From positions 72,965,884 to 73,029,883 of the forward strand of contig CM043944.1 of the NCBI GenBank assembly GCA_014529385.2: a stretch of DNA of 64,000 nt. Reading direction: 5' to 3'. Under the pieces are notes generated by a model. That model was not told where the DNA came from. It worked only from the letters and a program-made list of their open reading frames with translations, and ran no database searches. Position numbers and translations under genes: made by a program. The DNA is from Adiantum capillus-veneris (lineage: Eukaryota > Streptophyta > Polypodiopsida > Polypodiales > Pteridaceae). Below, piece after piece: positions 44,642 through 55,979 of this stretch (position 1 is its first letter; each line of letters opens with the position of its first letter).

Positions 44642-45739
44642 AGCTACGCTTCACAGTGGTTTACTTTCCTGGGAAAAATTCGGCAGAGTTTCCCCTGTAA
44701 ACTGACCTCTGAACCAATATCAACCTATCAAATGAACCAAGAAAGCTTCAGATTCTACAAAAATTTTGGCAGAGTCTCCTTTGTAAAATGGCTTTGGTGT
44801 ACTCAAAAACAGACCAAAAAACAGCTCAAAACACACTGTCTCTCTGACACTGTAAGCTGCGGGTAAACCTATCCTGCACCTGTACTGTCTCTCACTGTCC
44901 TGTCACTGTCCTGTAAGCATAGACTGCGACAATGCCTCAACGGCAGTAAAGCAAAGATGCAATCCCAACTGTCTAACTCACAGTCAATACATCCTAGCTG
45001 CCTATCTAAGGGTGCTCTAGGGATCGCTCCAAGACCTGTATCACCAAAAGGATCTCAACATTCGAGAATCCCCCAGCTCAATAAAACCTCACTCGACCCT
45101 CAACAAAGGCTACAGTAAATCTGACAGTACATAGACTTCCCACAAAGTCATACATCCACAAATTTCCCACTGTATGTTGTAACCGCTGCGACTGTTGTTT
45201 GCTGCGTGACTCACAGCCAGCAAACCCTCAACAGACATACATCATCTCTGACAATACATCCCATGTGGAAGTACCTGCAATGTCAGGATGAAATCTGGAA
45301 TATCAAGCAACAAACACAAGCTACCTGATGAACTAGTGGATGTCGCCTACAGTCTGTGTGTAGATGCGCCCGTGTCGTATGTGACATGCCTCCAAGAACT
45401 GTGAGCCGTCCTTCGATGTGTAGACAGCCACAAATCAACACTCTGGGAGTGTCGATATCCTCAGCACCTGCAGTCGTAGGCCAAAAACCCCAAATTTGCA
45501 GAGTCGGATCTGTACCTGTCAAGACCACGTAGTCGAAAATGGCCTGCGTAGACCTTTGTCGAAGCGGAACGGTGGCCAAGATGACCTCAGAATGAAATTC
45601 TGACAACACCAAGCCCTGCAGGCTTTCCCACGAGATTTGGGGCCGTGTCTTCGCCTGTCGAATTTCACTCCAATCTGAGTTGGTGACTCTAGCCTTCTGC
45701 AGTGCTGCCCCGAGCCTCGATCTGAGCTCTGATACCAGT

Positions 45740-45931
45740 TGAAGGAGTACGAGCGGAAGTGCGACGCGAGAGAGAGTGTGAGAAGAAGAGCACGACGATA
45801 TGGTGAACTCGCTCTACTGTAATGTGTAGAGCATAGTGAGTTCTTATTAGGTTTTTACAAAAGAATATGTGTACATACTTGGCAGCCCGCCCACTTACCT
45901 GGGCGACCACATTGGGCTTTATACCCCAACA
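45740..45931 (-). repeat. Copia 1 5' LTR
   Basis: 192 bases. The PBS (TGGTATCAGAGC, minus strand) begins within a few bases of its 3' end at about 45,738. A leader of about 1.1 kb separates it from the gag start. Confidence 0.95.
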
Positions 45932-45936
45932 CACAT

Positions 45937-47740
45937 TGTATTTTGGCTTATAACAACATTCTTCTTCTCATGGTTTGTCCATTTTCCTTCAATGGTGGAC
46001 CATTTCAAAGGTTTTTTTTGTCTCATAGGTTGTCCCTAAGGTGGACCCTATCCTAGCCCTCTCATAGTAGGCATCCTTTGCATGTTGTTCATGCGCTTAA
46101 GGATATCTTCTATAGCATTGAATGGAGCTACCACAACTAGTCCTACTTGTGTTGGAACATTAGATGTGGTTTGCTCACTCTGTGCATCCTTAACAATTCT
46201 TTTCTCTTTAAAAAGCTTGCAATTGTCTCCCAATCCAATTGCGTCCAAGCTGCATGCTTCCAGAGTGCTGTATTTTTTTCTATACAAAATAGCATGCAAG
46301 TCCTTATTAAGTAGCCCTCTAAAAACAATGAGACGAGTCTCTCCTCGGTTGGGATTTTGAACTTCGGACATATCTCAATATATTGTCTCATTCGACACAC
46401 ACAATCTCTTACCATTTCTCCTTGTTTCTATTTGAAGTTGTACATTCTTTCCACAGTGCTATGTTTGATTCCCATTTTAGAGCAAGCACCAACAAATATC
46501 ATTGCCAAAGTTGGTAGATTGTTTATTGATCCAGGAGGTATAGTCTAGAACCAAGTCAAGTCCATGCATTCTAAGGTCATTCCAAACCCCTCAAACTATG
46601 TGTGAGAGTTTGTTATGTGTTCAGCTCTCTGAACTTGTCTGAAGCTTGCTAAGTGGTCACATGTATTTCTTGACCCATTTTTAGAAATATGTCGGTCTGA
46701 CTCTACGGTTGTTTTCTGGCTCTTCTAGTTGGTGTTTTGCCCATTAGGCTTTCAAACCAGTTGCTTGGTAGGTGTGACCTGTGTGGACCTCTTCTTGTCC
46801 TTATGTCACTCTTTCTTCCCCTGTTGAAGGTGGTTTTTGCATCTCTGCCCTTGTTTCCATCATTGAGTTGACTGCCTCTGGTGGTGCTTCCTCTCTGATT
46901 GACCATGCTATCATAGGTTCCTTCTTTTGCCCCCATGTTCTATTCAGTTTTAGGTATTGTCCTCGTAATGAATTCTTGAATTGAATATCCTTGGTATCTA
47001 GTTTATTCACTCTCCTTTGGAGTCATCATAACAAAATTGTTGTTATACAATCCCTAAAGAGGTGAGTGGGAAGCTCTCCTAGACACTTATCTCTTGTCTT
47101 GAAAATATACACAATCTTCAAGGGTGTAGACTGCCCTGGTTTGGCATGAGCAGTTCAAATTAATTCCATGAAATTGTTGGCTTCCCAACAATAGACACCA
47201 AGCCTAGGGTTGTCATTGGGTATACTCTTTAGAGGTTTAGTGTCTATCAAACCATATCCCTCTAACTCTAGCACAAGCGGTTCTTCCTTTACAACCTTGG
47301 TTGGAATTAGAGTGTCAACTTTCAATCCCCATCTGTCTATTGAATCAAGATCTTGTATCTTGAGGTATTGCACCCCATTTTGATACATATAGAAAGTATA
47401 TTGTTTGTTTTGTCTAACCTCATCTTTAAACTCAACAATGTGTTCATCTACCTTATGCAAATTCCTTGCTAAGATCCAAATAAATCAGGGCATCATACTT
47501 GTTAGTCCTAAAGAAGGTCAAAATATGCTTGAACCATGTGAGGTTCGAGTCCTTAAGTGAGTCCAAAAAGAAGACATCTTGGAACTTGAGTTGGAGTAAG
47601 TGTCTAGCACCTCTTCGGCTATAGTCTTTGAAGGTCTCCATTGGTTAACACTCTCTTTCGTGGATGCTCTACTCCTGTTTTCTCCCAAATTTCCCAACAC
47701 TCTACTAAATCTTAAGTTCATATGTGGATTCAAACAACTT
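45937..47740 (-). mobile_element. Decayed Ty3/gypsy element, minus strand, gag side
   Basis: Minus frames at 46,048-46,450 give V-R-D-C-V-x-R-M-R-Q-Y-I-E-I-C-P-K-F and, after a slip, R-L-V-S-L-F-L-E-G-x-L, then K-D-L-H-A-I-L-Y. These resemble the retrotransposon gag Y-x-x-x-F-x-x-L...F-L-x-G-L-x block. Frames at 46,703-47,010 and 47,155-47,460 are low-complexity or unrecognised. With the pol pieces at 38-40.7 kb this makes one ancestral element running right to left, split by copia 1. Confidence 0.6.
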
Positions 47741-48213
47741 AATTGAGTAGGTACTTCAATCCTGGAAAAATGCCTTTTGTTTTAGGCATAGTGCCTCCTC
47801 TCTATGTCTAGTTCTTTTTCTTGCCAAGACGTGATTTCTTGCGCACCACCACTTCAAATTGTATGTGATTCCAAAAATTTTAACCCAAAATCATAAAATA
47901 TCTAACAACTACACTCAATGTGTCCCAAACTCTATTATTATGTGCAGGGCATGTTTGGTGTGCTTAAGATGGATACACCTTACTGAGAGAGTAGATCTAA
48001 CTTTGATCACTTGTATGGGGTCCTCATAGCCTAACGAAGATAACATTGGTGTCAAATGAACAAAGTTATCCTTCTGGTGAAAATTTTATCTTTGGCACAC
48101 CAAAGAAAAATTTTCCCTATTTCGATATTTTTGCCCAACGTGACTTGTCTGGGTCTCTATATGTGATTTCAAGCTTTTCCAATGAGTTTCACAAGGTTTG
48201 GATTGTCCACCCG
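47740..48213. other. Non-coding flank of copia 2
   Basis: AT-rich sequence with no recognisable frame. It ends at the TGTTT target duplication. It is probably 5' untranslated or LTR sequence of the older gypsy, but this cannot be shown. Confidence 0.4.
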
Positions 48214-48218
48214 TGTTT

Positions 48219-48302
48219 TGTTAGGAAATAAGACATAGCTAAATAGATAATTGAGTAGATTACTTAATGGAGGGAGACAGATTTATATGCACGAGATTAT
48301 AG

Positions 48303-48351
<49 letters not shown>

Positions 48352-48971
48352 CACGATATACGTGGTTCACCCAATGTGGGCTACGTCCACGGGAAAGCAG
48401 CCACTCAATGGCTTTAGTACTTCAAAACAAGAAGTAGTTTACAAAGGGATCATACCCTTAATGGAGCTCCCGCCTTGCTTCACTCTCAGCACCTCACACT
48501 CACCTTGTTGCATCAACTTCACACTATGAAATGTGTGTAGAAATGGCCTCCTTTTATAGGCCAAAAGGGTTGCCCTCTCTTATGAGAGACAGCCATGTGT
48601 AGCCGCCCTTGTGCGAATAAGTCCAAATTGGACCCTCCAATCCGCCCATGTGTGGCCGCCCTTGAGAAGACAAGTCCGCTTTTGAATTCGGCCACCGGCC
48701 ATTGACTTCTGACCACCGGCCAACCGACCGGTTGTTTTCCGACCACTTTTTGGCCGCCGTCCGGCCATAATATTCCGGCGAAAAAAAAAGTCTCAGGGGC
48801 GGAGGCCCCCGAGGCCTTTAAAGTTGCCCCTGATTCTTGTCCGTGAAAATTTTGGTTTCCGGTGAGTGATTTTCCTTCACGCACGATGGCTTCTCCTCAT
48901 AATGGGGGCCTTACAAATGTGCGCTTTTACCACAGAAAATTACAAGGGTAAATCAGGCTCCATACTTAACA
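48219..48971 (-). repeat. Copia 2 3' LTR
   Basis: 753 bases. It contains a GA microsatellite of about 40 bases (48,307-48,347), much longer than in the partner LTR, and a GC-rich palindromic patch (ggggcggaggcccccgaggc, 48,796-48,815). Short frames in it are not genes. Confidence 0.94.
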
Positions 48972-49031
48972 ATCTCCCACTTGGAGATTGATCTCCAAAC
49001 CAAACCTGTGACTGCTTTCCATTCTGGCTTC

Positions 49032-49982
49032 TTATCCTTGAATGCCGATTGAAGATGAGCAAAAGCTCAACTTCTCCTTGTTGACCACCTTTGTAAACAT
49101 GTCTGCAGGATTTTCACTTGTATGCACCTTTCCTAGCTTTAGTTGTCCCTCTTCCAAAAGAGTGCGTATGAAGTGATATCTCACCTCAATGTGCTTTGTC
49201 CTTGAATGAAAGGCTGAGTTCTTCGCAAGATGGATAGCACTTTGTCTATCACTGTACAAGACACAATTGTCTTGTTTGAATCCAAGCTCTTCTAAGAATC
49301 TGTGAAGCCACATAATTTCTTTGCTTGCCTCCGTCATTGCTACATACTCTGCTTCTGTGGTAGAAAGTGAAACCACTTTCTGCAGCTTTGAAGCCCAGCT
49401 TACAGCTGTGCCTCCAACCGTGAACACATAGCCAGTAGTGCTCCTTCTAGTATCTTTGTCACCTGCCATATCTGCATCAGCATACCCTTCTAGAAAAATA
49501 TCAGTTCCTCCAAAATACAAAGCATTTGTTGTTGTCCCTTTTAGATACCTAAGTATCCACTTCACAGCTTTCCAATGCTCTTTACCTGGGTTTTCCATGA
49601 ACCTACTCACAACTCCCACTGCATGTGCAATGTCTGGCCTTGTCTAGACCATAGCATACATTAGAGAACCTACCACTGCAGCATATGGAACTTTAGACAT
49701 ATAGGCTATCTCCTCTTGTGTCTTTGGACACATATCCTTCGTTATTTTCAAATGACCAGCCAAAGGTGTAGAAACTGGTTTTGCATTTTGCATTGCAAAC
49801 CTTTCTAGTACCTTCTTGATGTAATTTTCTTGAGATAGCTTTATTGTCTTCTTCGTCCTGTCCCTTGATATTTTCATACCAAGTATCCTCTTTGCAGCAC
49901 CTAAATCTTTCATTGAAAAAGATTTGGACAGCTCCTCTTTTAGGTCTTTGATGTCCTGCATGTTAGCACTTGCAATCAACAT
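49032..49982 (-). pseudogene. Copia 2 reverse transcriptase C-terminus and RNase H
   Basis: The frame starts at M-L-I-A just after the lost catalytic aspartates. It continues through K-R-I-L-G-M-K-I-S-R-D-R and Y-A-A-V-V-G-S-L-M-Y-A-M-V, a TAG, T-R-P-D-I-A-H-A, then R-S-T-T-G-Y-V-F, S-T-T-E-A-E-Y-V-A, Y-S-D-R-Q-S-A-I and E-N-P-A-D-M-F-T-K. The RNase H half is otherwise well preserved. A one-codon stop at about 49,644 divides it. Confidence 0.85.
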
Positions 49983-51705
49983 ACAACATTAGGATGATGA
50001 ATTTTCCATCTCCCAAATTCTCCGTGTAGACGCAGTGATCCGAGTTGCATCTTGTGAATCCATGATCCAATATCCATCGATCAAACTTCAAGTACCATTG
50101 TCTTGATGCTTGCTTTAAACCATACAAGCTCTTCTTTAATCTGCAAACCATTTTGTCCTTACCTTTTTTTGTTTGTTTTCTTTCCAAGTAATCTTTGTAC
50201 ATATTTTGTTCGTTAAAAATTACATCCCTACTCCTTAAGATTTTACCATCTTCAGGATTCCATAGGCGATACCCAAAGTCTCCTTCTCCATAGCCAATGA
50301 AGAAACACTTTTTGGACTTTGCATCTAACTTTGATCTTAGGCTTCTATCTATGTGCATGAAAGCCTCACACCCAAACACTTTGAGAAATGCATAATTCAC
50401 CGGTTTACCTGTCCATGCCTCTTCTGGAACTCCCCCATCCAATGCCGTTGAGGGTGACCGATTGATTAAGTACACAGACATACTCACAGCTTCCGCCCAA
50501 AGCTCAAGTGGTAGGCCTGCATGTAGCCGCATGCTTCGTGCTCGTTCCATGATTGTCCTGTTCATCCTTTCGGAAATCCCATTTTGTTGAGGTGTCCTTG
50601 GGGTTGTCCTTTGCCTCCGAATGCCATTGCTAGCACAAAATCTTTCAAAAGCTTGGCTGCAATATTCGCCTCCATTGTCAGATCTGAGGCATTTAACCTT
50701 GGTACCTGTTTCATTCTCCACAAAGGCTTTCCACCTTTGAAATATGGAAAATACATCGGATTTATTCTTCATGACATAAACCCATGTTTTTCTAGTCGCA
50801 TCGTCTATGAATGTTACATAGTACAATGAGCCACCAAGTGATGGTGTACTTGCAGGACCCCAAACATCAGAATGAACCAACTCAAGTTTTTTATTTTTTC
50901 TTTCATTTCCTGATTTTTGAAATTTTACCCTCTTTTGTTTACCATAAACACAATCTTCACAGAACTCTAAGTCCACTTCTTTCAAACCTGGTAGAAGCTT
51001 CTTTGTTTGAAGGATTTGCATTCCTTTGGCACTCATATGCCCAAGTCGGTAGTGCCACACCGCACTATCAACTTCTGTAGTTGCTGCACAAGCTGAAGGT
51101 TGCGTGCTAACAGTACACAAGTAAAGTGTACTGACTTTTTCACCCTTGGCAACCACCAAAGATCCCTTTGAGATCTTCCATCGTTTGTTTCCGAATGCAA
51201 TGTTGTGACCTTCATCGTCCAATTGTCCTGTAGAGATCAAATTTTTGCGAAGAGAAGGAACATGCCTAACATCTTCAAGCTTCCATTCATTTTCGTTAGC
51301 AGTTTTGACAGAAACTGTACCTTTGCCAACAATCTCACAAGCTTCATCATCTCCCAAGTATACATACCCAAAATTACCTTTGGTGTAGTCTTGGAAATGT
51401 TGCTTGTGTGGTGTCGCATGGAATGAAGCCTCGGAATCTACTATCCAAGAATTAGACACATTGTCTAATGAGAGAATTAGAGCATCTTGCTCTACTTTAC
51501 CTGCCACATTGGCCTCCGATGTTGGCTTGTTGTCTTGAAACTGTGTCTCCTTCTTCTTCTTGGACCAGCAATCCTTCTTGACGTGGCCCTTCTTGCCGCA
51601 GTTCCAACATTCAAGAACTGACTTTGTGCGTGACTTGCTCCGCCTTGAGCGATCACGACCTTTTTGGTTTTTGAACCTCTCCTTTAGCCTTTCTCTTGTT
51701 TCCAC
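49963..51705 (-). pseudogene. Copia 2 gag zinc knuckle, protease, integrase and truncated reverse transcriptase
   Basis: 580 codons. C-W-N-C-G-K-K-G-H-V-K-K-D-C is the zinc knuckle. S-W-I-V-D-S-E-A-S-F-H-A-T-P is the protease site, with the D-S-G glycine replaced by Glu. W-H-Y-R-L-G-H-M-S, C-E-D-C-V-Y-G-K, H-S-D-V-W-G-P, R-S-D-N-G-G-E-Y and P-Q-Q-N-G-I-S-E-R form a good integrase. After F-N-E-Q-N-M-Y-K-D the frame passes directly to C-R-L-K-K-S-L-Y-G-L-K-Q-A-S, so the RT fingers and first palm blocks are deleted in frame. It ends at L-Y-V-D then three wrong residues and a stop. Confidence 0.88.
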
Positions 51706-51729
51706 TGATAGTGAAGCACTTGATGATTC

Positions 51730-52317
51730 TCATGTGCTTCTCCTTCGCATTTCCTCGCTTAGGAGAACACCCACAACATCATCAAACTTAAGAGTATTTG
51801 TGCCAGAGATAGAATTACTTACAGCCATCACAAGGCTTTCCCAACTATCCGGTAGAGATGATAGTATAAGGAGAGCTCGCACTTCGTCATCGGAATTGAT
51901 TTTCACTGATCGAAGTTGACTTATTTTTGTGTTAAATTCATTTAGGTGTTCTACAACTGAACCATTCTCTGCCATCTTTAGATTGAACAAGCGCTTCATA
52001 AGAAATACCTTATTGGATGCCGATGGTTTCTCGTAGAAGTCGTCAAGTGAATTCATCAAGTCCTTCGTGGTCTTCATCTCCGAAACATTGAAGGCCACCA
52101 TTGACGCCAAGCTTAACCAGATTTTTCCCAGTGCCTTTCGATCAAGGACAATCCATGCTTCATGTGCCATTGTTGCGGACTTCTTCACAAGACCGCCTAG
52201 TGGCAAATAGAGGTCCTTCTGGTAGAGATAGTCTTCAATCTGCATCTTCCAATGTTGGTAGTTTTTGCCGTTGAACTTCTCAATCTTGAGCTTCCCTTCC
52301 TCCGCCATAACTCCCAC
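51730..52317 (-). CDS. Copia 2 gag N-terminal part
   Basis: 195 codons starting M-G-V-M-A-E-E-G-K-L, with F-N-G-K-N-Y-Q-H-W-K (typical copia gag start), then L-N-E-F-N-T-K-I-S-Q-L and L-P-D-S-W-E-S-L. It ends at a TGA reading in frame into the zinc-knuckle region (R-R-S-T-stop-E-S-S), consistent with a CGA-to-TGA change. Without this stop, gag-pol would be a single frame. Confidence 0.88.
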   Translation of the reverse strand: MGVMAEEGKLKIEKFNGKNYQHWKMQIEDYLYQKDLYLPLGGLVKKSATMAHEAWIVLDRKALGKIWLSLASMVAFNVSEMKTTKDLMNSLDDFYEKPSASNKVFLMKRLFNLKMAENGSVVEHLNEFNTKISQLRSVKINSDDEVRALLILSSLPDSWESLVMAVSNSISGTNTLKFDDVVGVLLSEEMRRRST

Positions 52318-52381
52318 TCAATTCAAGGAATCCTTTCCTTGAGATAATTTAGCTACGAGCAAACCTTGCTCTGATACCAGT

Positions 52382-53125
52382 TGTTAGAAAATAAGACGTA
52401 GCTAAATAGATAATTGAGTAGATTACTTAATGGAGAGAGACAGATTTATATACACAAGATTATAGAGTAGAGAGAGAGAGAGTACACACGATATACGTGG
52501 TTCACCCAATGTGGGCTACGTCCACGGGAAAGCAGCCACTCAATGGCTTTAGTACTTCAAAACAAGAAGTAGTTTACAAAGGGATCATACCCTTAATGGA
52601 GCTCCCGCCTTGCTTCACTCTCACCACCTCACACTCACCTTGTTGCATCAACTTCACACTATGAAATGTGTGTAGAAATGGCCTCCTTTTATAGGCCAAA
52701 AGGGTTGCCCTCTCTTATGAGAGACAGCCATGTGTAGCCGCCCTTGTGCGAATAAGTCCAAATTGGACCCTCCAATCCGCCCATGTGTGGCCGCCCTTGA
52801 GAAGACAAGTCCGCTTTTGAATTCGGCCACCGGCCATTGACTTCTGACCACCGGCCAACCGACCGGTTGTTTTCCGACCACTTTCCGGCCGCTGTCTGGC
52901 CATAATATTCTGGCGAAAAAGAATATTCCGGTGAAAAAAAAAAGTCTCAGGGGCGGAGGCCCCCGAGGCCTTTAAAGTTGCCCCTGATTCTTGTCCGTGA
53001 AAATTTTGGTTTTCGGTGAGTGATTTTCCTTCACGCACGATGGCTTCTCCTCATAATGGGGGCCTTACAAATGTGCGCTTTTACCACAGAAAATTACAAG
53101 GGTAAATCAGGCTCCATACTTAACA
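52382..53125 (-). repeat. Copia 2 5' LTR
   Basis: 744 bases. It is highly similar to the left LTR but with a shorter GA tract (about 52,468-52,482) and an extra ~20-base 'gaatattccggtgaaaa' duplication near 52,920-52,940. Confidence 0.94.
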
Positions 53126-53130
53126 TGTTT

Positions 53131-54420
53131 TGCCACTCTTTTGGATCCCGTTGAAAAGGTTTTCAATTTTTTTGGTGCTTCTTGCCCTTTCTCAGCTCCA
53201 AACTTGTCCAAACTTGCTCTGAAGAGTTGTATAATGTTCCAATAGACCTCTATCAATTACAAATTTTGTAGAATTTACTCTTCGGTGTGGTAGGTCTATC
53301 TTAGGCATGCCAAAAATTTCTTGAGAATTGTAGTTTTTTGCAGATTTGGTTTCACAACAGTATTTCCCTTGGTTTGAGGTCTATCCTTGCTCTGGTTTCA
53401 ATGTTTGGTCCAAAAATTGCTTTACTTTCCTTATTTTCCTCACACTTGGCAGTTTTTTACCAGATTTGGACCCAACAAGGTTTTTAGTGGTCTAAACGAT
53501 ACCAAAATCAATGGGGGTGGTCTAAATAAGTTTTTCTTTCATCTTGTATGTCCAGTTTCCTAGTTTGATCCCCAAAAAGCCTCTGTCTGCACCAAAGATA
53601 AGTTGGACAATTTTTAAATTTTTTTCGATGCACCTCAAATCACATGCAGTCTTGACTATTTTCTACTTAGCCCACTCCTACTGAACTTGAAAAAAGAGTG
53701 CGTCATGTGGAAAAAATTAACTTTCCTTACCAAATCTCTAATGTGTACTTAGGTGATACCCTTCCCAACTACTACCTAGTCTCAAGGACCCTTCTCCTAG
53801 TTCTTCCTACTAAACTAACGCTCCTGAGGTCTGTACTCAATATCTTTACTATCAAGCACCTCTCATCAATGATAAAGTCAAAAGTGTTTTACTCTAGTTA
53901 AAACTAGAGGAACTAATGGAACTTTTTGTGAATGCTTTGGATTTTTCTCTAGTCTAGGTTGCCTCATCCCCAGAAACAACACCAAAATGTTGGTCGTCTA
54001 CCAAGCCTCACCATAATGATGCTAGTAAAGTGAGAACCACATACATAACATGTCAATATGTGGGATGTAGCTGACCAACTATTGCATGGAGACTACATAA
54101 GATAGCTTATCTCTCGAAAAGTGCTTTCCCAATTTTCTCTATCGTATCTTTCTCAAGCAATCATTAGTTACTCAAAATTAGTAAATACGGCCAATACTCT
54201 ACCATATCACTTTTGAGATAGCTAGGAGTGTCCAAATGGACCCAAAATTGCTACACTAATTCAGAAGGTGTTAGGCCAAATGGCTCTCATACCCCAAGTT
54301 GTTGGTTCAAGCCTCCCGGGGGTGGGGGGAGTAACCTCATGTACTTGAGTTTACATTGTACCCGAGTTTACATTTTTTCCAAGTTTACATTGTCCATGAG
54401 ATCTTGAGATCTACGGTGCT
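53131..54420. other. Unassigned non-coding sequence
   Basis: AT-rich, probably the continuation of the old host element of copia 2. No conserved frame is seen. A G-rich run (ggggtgggggga) lies near 54,320. Confidence 0.4.
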
Positions 54421-54584
54421 CAATCATCCCACCGTAGATCCCATCTCCTCCCATGCCTGTGTGAGATAAAGACAAGTCCCCCCCCAACCCCCTCTTTCTT
54501 TTCCTTTCATTTCCATTAGTCCATGAGCATCTTCTACGATTCTCATTAAAAGAAATGAAAAGATCATTTGAAATATGTCCTCAC

Positions 54585-54800
54585 TCCTATTTCTTCTTGT
54601 TCTCTTCTCTCTTATCTCTCTCTCTCTCCTCCTTTCTTTTCTCTCCCTCATCCTTCTCTCTATACTCTCTTATTATCTCCCTCTTCACCCTCTATCTTTC
54701 CTACCTTCTACATTTTCTCCCATCTCTTTTCTCTCATCACTTCTCTCATTTCCAAGTCTCTCTCCACTATCTCACTTCTACGTCCCTCTTACATATCTCC
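54585..54800 (+). repeat. Polypyrimidine (CT-rich) tract
   Basis: About 200 bases almost entirely C and T. The overlapping Ser/Leu-rich frames are compositional artefacts. Confidence 0.9.
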
Positions 54801-54817
54801 CTTTGGGCTTCCTTCCA

Positions 54818-54887
54818 GCTAGGACCATTCCCACCACCACCAAGAGGGTCTATCAATGAGCCCTCTCCATCAAGTAGATTCCACACA
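54818..54887 (+). repeat. Dispersed 68-bp repeat, copy 1
   Basis: 'cagctaggaccattcccacc' through 'tagattcca'. It is about 85-90% alike by eye to the segment at 55,909-55,979. Confidence 0.8.
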
Positions 54888-55204
54888 AGACATCCACTGG
54901 GTTTTTTGTACATACCGTCAAGGTCTAGGGTCAGGGGGAAGTACATCTGGACCACTGAATTCACAATTATTATACACGGTACTAATCTAAGCTAGCCATC
55001 ATTGGATGGTTGCCACATCAACACGCAAAAAATTATTGGTCTCTGATGCCTATAAAGACATTGGTCAGCTTGCAATGATAGCCTATGTAAAGATGATAAC
55101 TTAGCATACAAACTCATGTCTCTGACTACAAAGACAGTGATCAGCTTGCTATATAAACATGAAGCTCATCATTAATTATGTTAGAGAAACTAAAATAGAG
55201 AAAA

Positions 55205-55480
55205 ATAAAATCACAAGCTGACAATTTAGCATAGGGAATTTTAACCAGCTCTTGACAACTCAGCATAGGGAATTTAAACTAGCTTCAAACAACTCAATCT
55301 ACAGAAATTAAACCACATGCTCACAAACCAGCACATGGAAATTAAACCAATTGCTAACAACTCAGCACCAAGAATTTAAACCACCTATTGATATCTCAGC
55401 ACAGGGAAATTGAACCATCTATTGACATCTCAACATAGGGAAATTGAACCAACAGCTAACACGTCATCTCAAGGACGTTC
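55205..55480 (+). repeat. Degenerate ~36-bp tandem repeat, seven to eight copies
   Basis: Units of the type 'acaactcagcatagggaatt' plus 'aaaccagct' follow each other with substitutions and small indels: cagcataggg, cagcacatgg, cagcaccaag, cagcacaggg, caacataggg. Confidence 0.8.
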
Positions 55481-55908
55481 AACCAAGAGATGAAGAACTC
55501 ATTCATCATCAAAATATTGCATCTTGTTATTTGCATTACGTCCGAGTAGGTGTGCTATAGTATCACCATGACAATTACACATAAAGTCTACAAAAACTTC
55601 TAGTAGACCCAATAATGATAGGAAAAAGAAGTCTTATGTGCATAGATTCATTACTTCCTAGAGTCACCAATTGGCATGTTCTCCTTGCCCACATACACAT
55701 TCACAACACAATTATTAATGCTACAACTAGCAAAGAAGGACATTTTGTCGCTTGGGTCACTTCGCGAATGAGTCCCAAGAGCATGAACACACTTGATTGG
55801 AAGATCTTGAAGACTATCTTTTTCAAAAGGGATGTCACCGCCAATCTTGTATGGAAAAAACTACATTCCATCAGAGATTGCACTCCAACATGTTCTAGTA
55901 TACCCTTT

Positions 55909-55979
55909 CAGCTAGGACCATCCCCACCACCACCAAGAGGGTCTAGCAATGATCTCTCTCCATCAAATAAATTCCATTG
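55909..55979 (+). repeat. Dispersed 68-bp repeat, copy 2
   Basis: 'cagctaggaccatccccacc' through 'aaattccat', paired with 54,818-54,887, 1,091 bases upstream. The pair could be relics of element termini or a segmental duplication. Confidence 0.8.

Larger units (their letters stand above)
40733..45931 (-). mobile_element. Ty1/copia retrotransposon 1, complete structure, defective coding
   Basis: Two 192-base LTRs (TG...CA) flank a minus-strand gag-pol. The target duplication CACAT occurs at 40,728-40,732 and 45,932-45,936. The primer-binding site next to the right LTR reads TGGTATCAGAGC on the minus strand (complement of initiator-Met tRNA). The polypurine tract AAGTGGGAGGT abuts the left LTR. 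gag lacks its middle, and three in-frame stops split pol, yet no frameshift occurs over about 3.6 kb of coding sequence. By eye the LTRs differ at 8 of 192 positions, mostly transitions, so the insertion is moderately old. It sits inside the minus-strand gypsy remnant. Confidence 0.95.
48219..53125 (-). mobile_element. Ty1/copia retrotransposon 2, complete structure, defective coding
   Basis: Long LTRs (753 and 744 bases, TGTTAG...TTAACA) flank a minus-strand gag-pol. The TGTTT target duplication occurs at 48,214-48,218 and 53,126-53,130. The PBS next to the right LTR reads TGGTATCAGAGC (initiator Met tRNA, minus strand) and the polypurine tract CCAAGTGGGAGAT abuts the left LTR. Defects include one in-frame TGA between gag halves, an altered protease motif, loss of the N-terminal half of the reverse transcriptase, a small deletion at the catalytic Y-V-D-D and a TAG downstream. 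Confidence 0.95.

Noticed and set aside
48519-48884. Minus-strand 121-codon frame duplicated at 52,654-53,038
   Set aside because: Both copies lie inside the copia 2 LTRs; the duplication is the LTR pair, not a gene family.
54555-54995. Ser/Leu-rich frames over the CT tract
   Set aside because: Pure polypyrimidine translation artefact.
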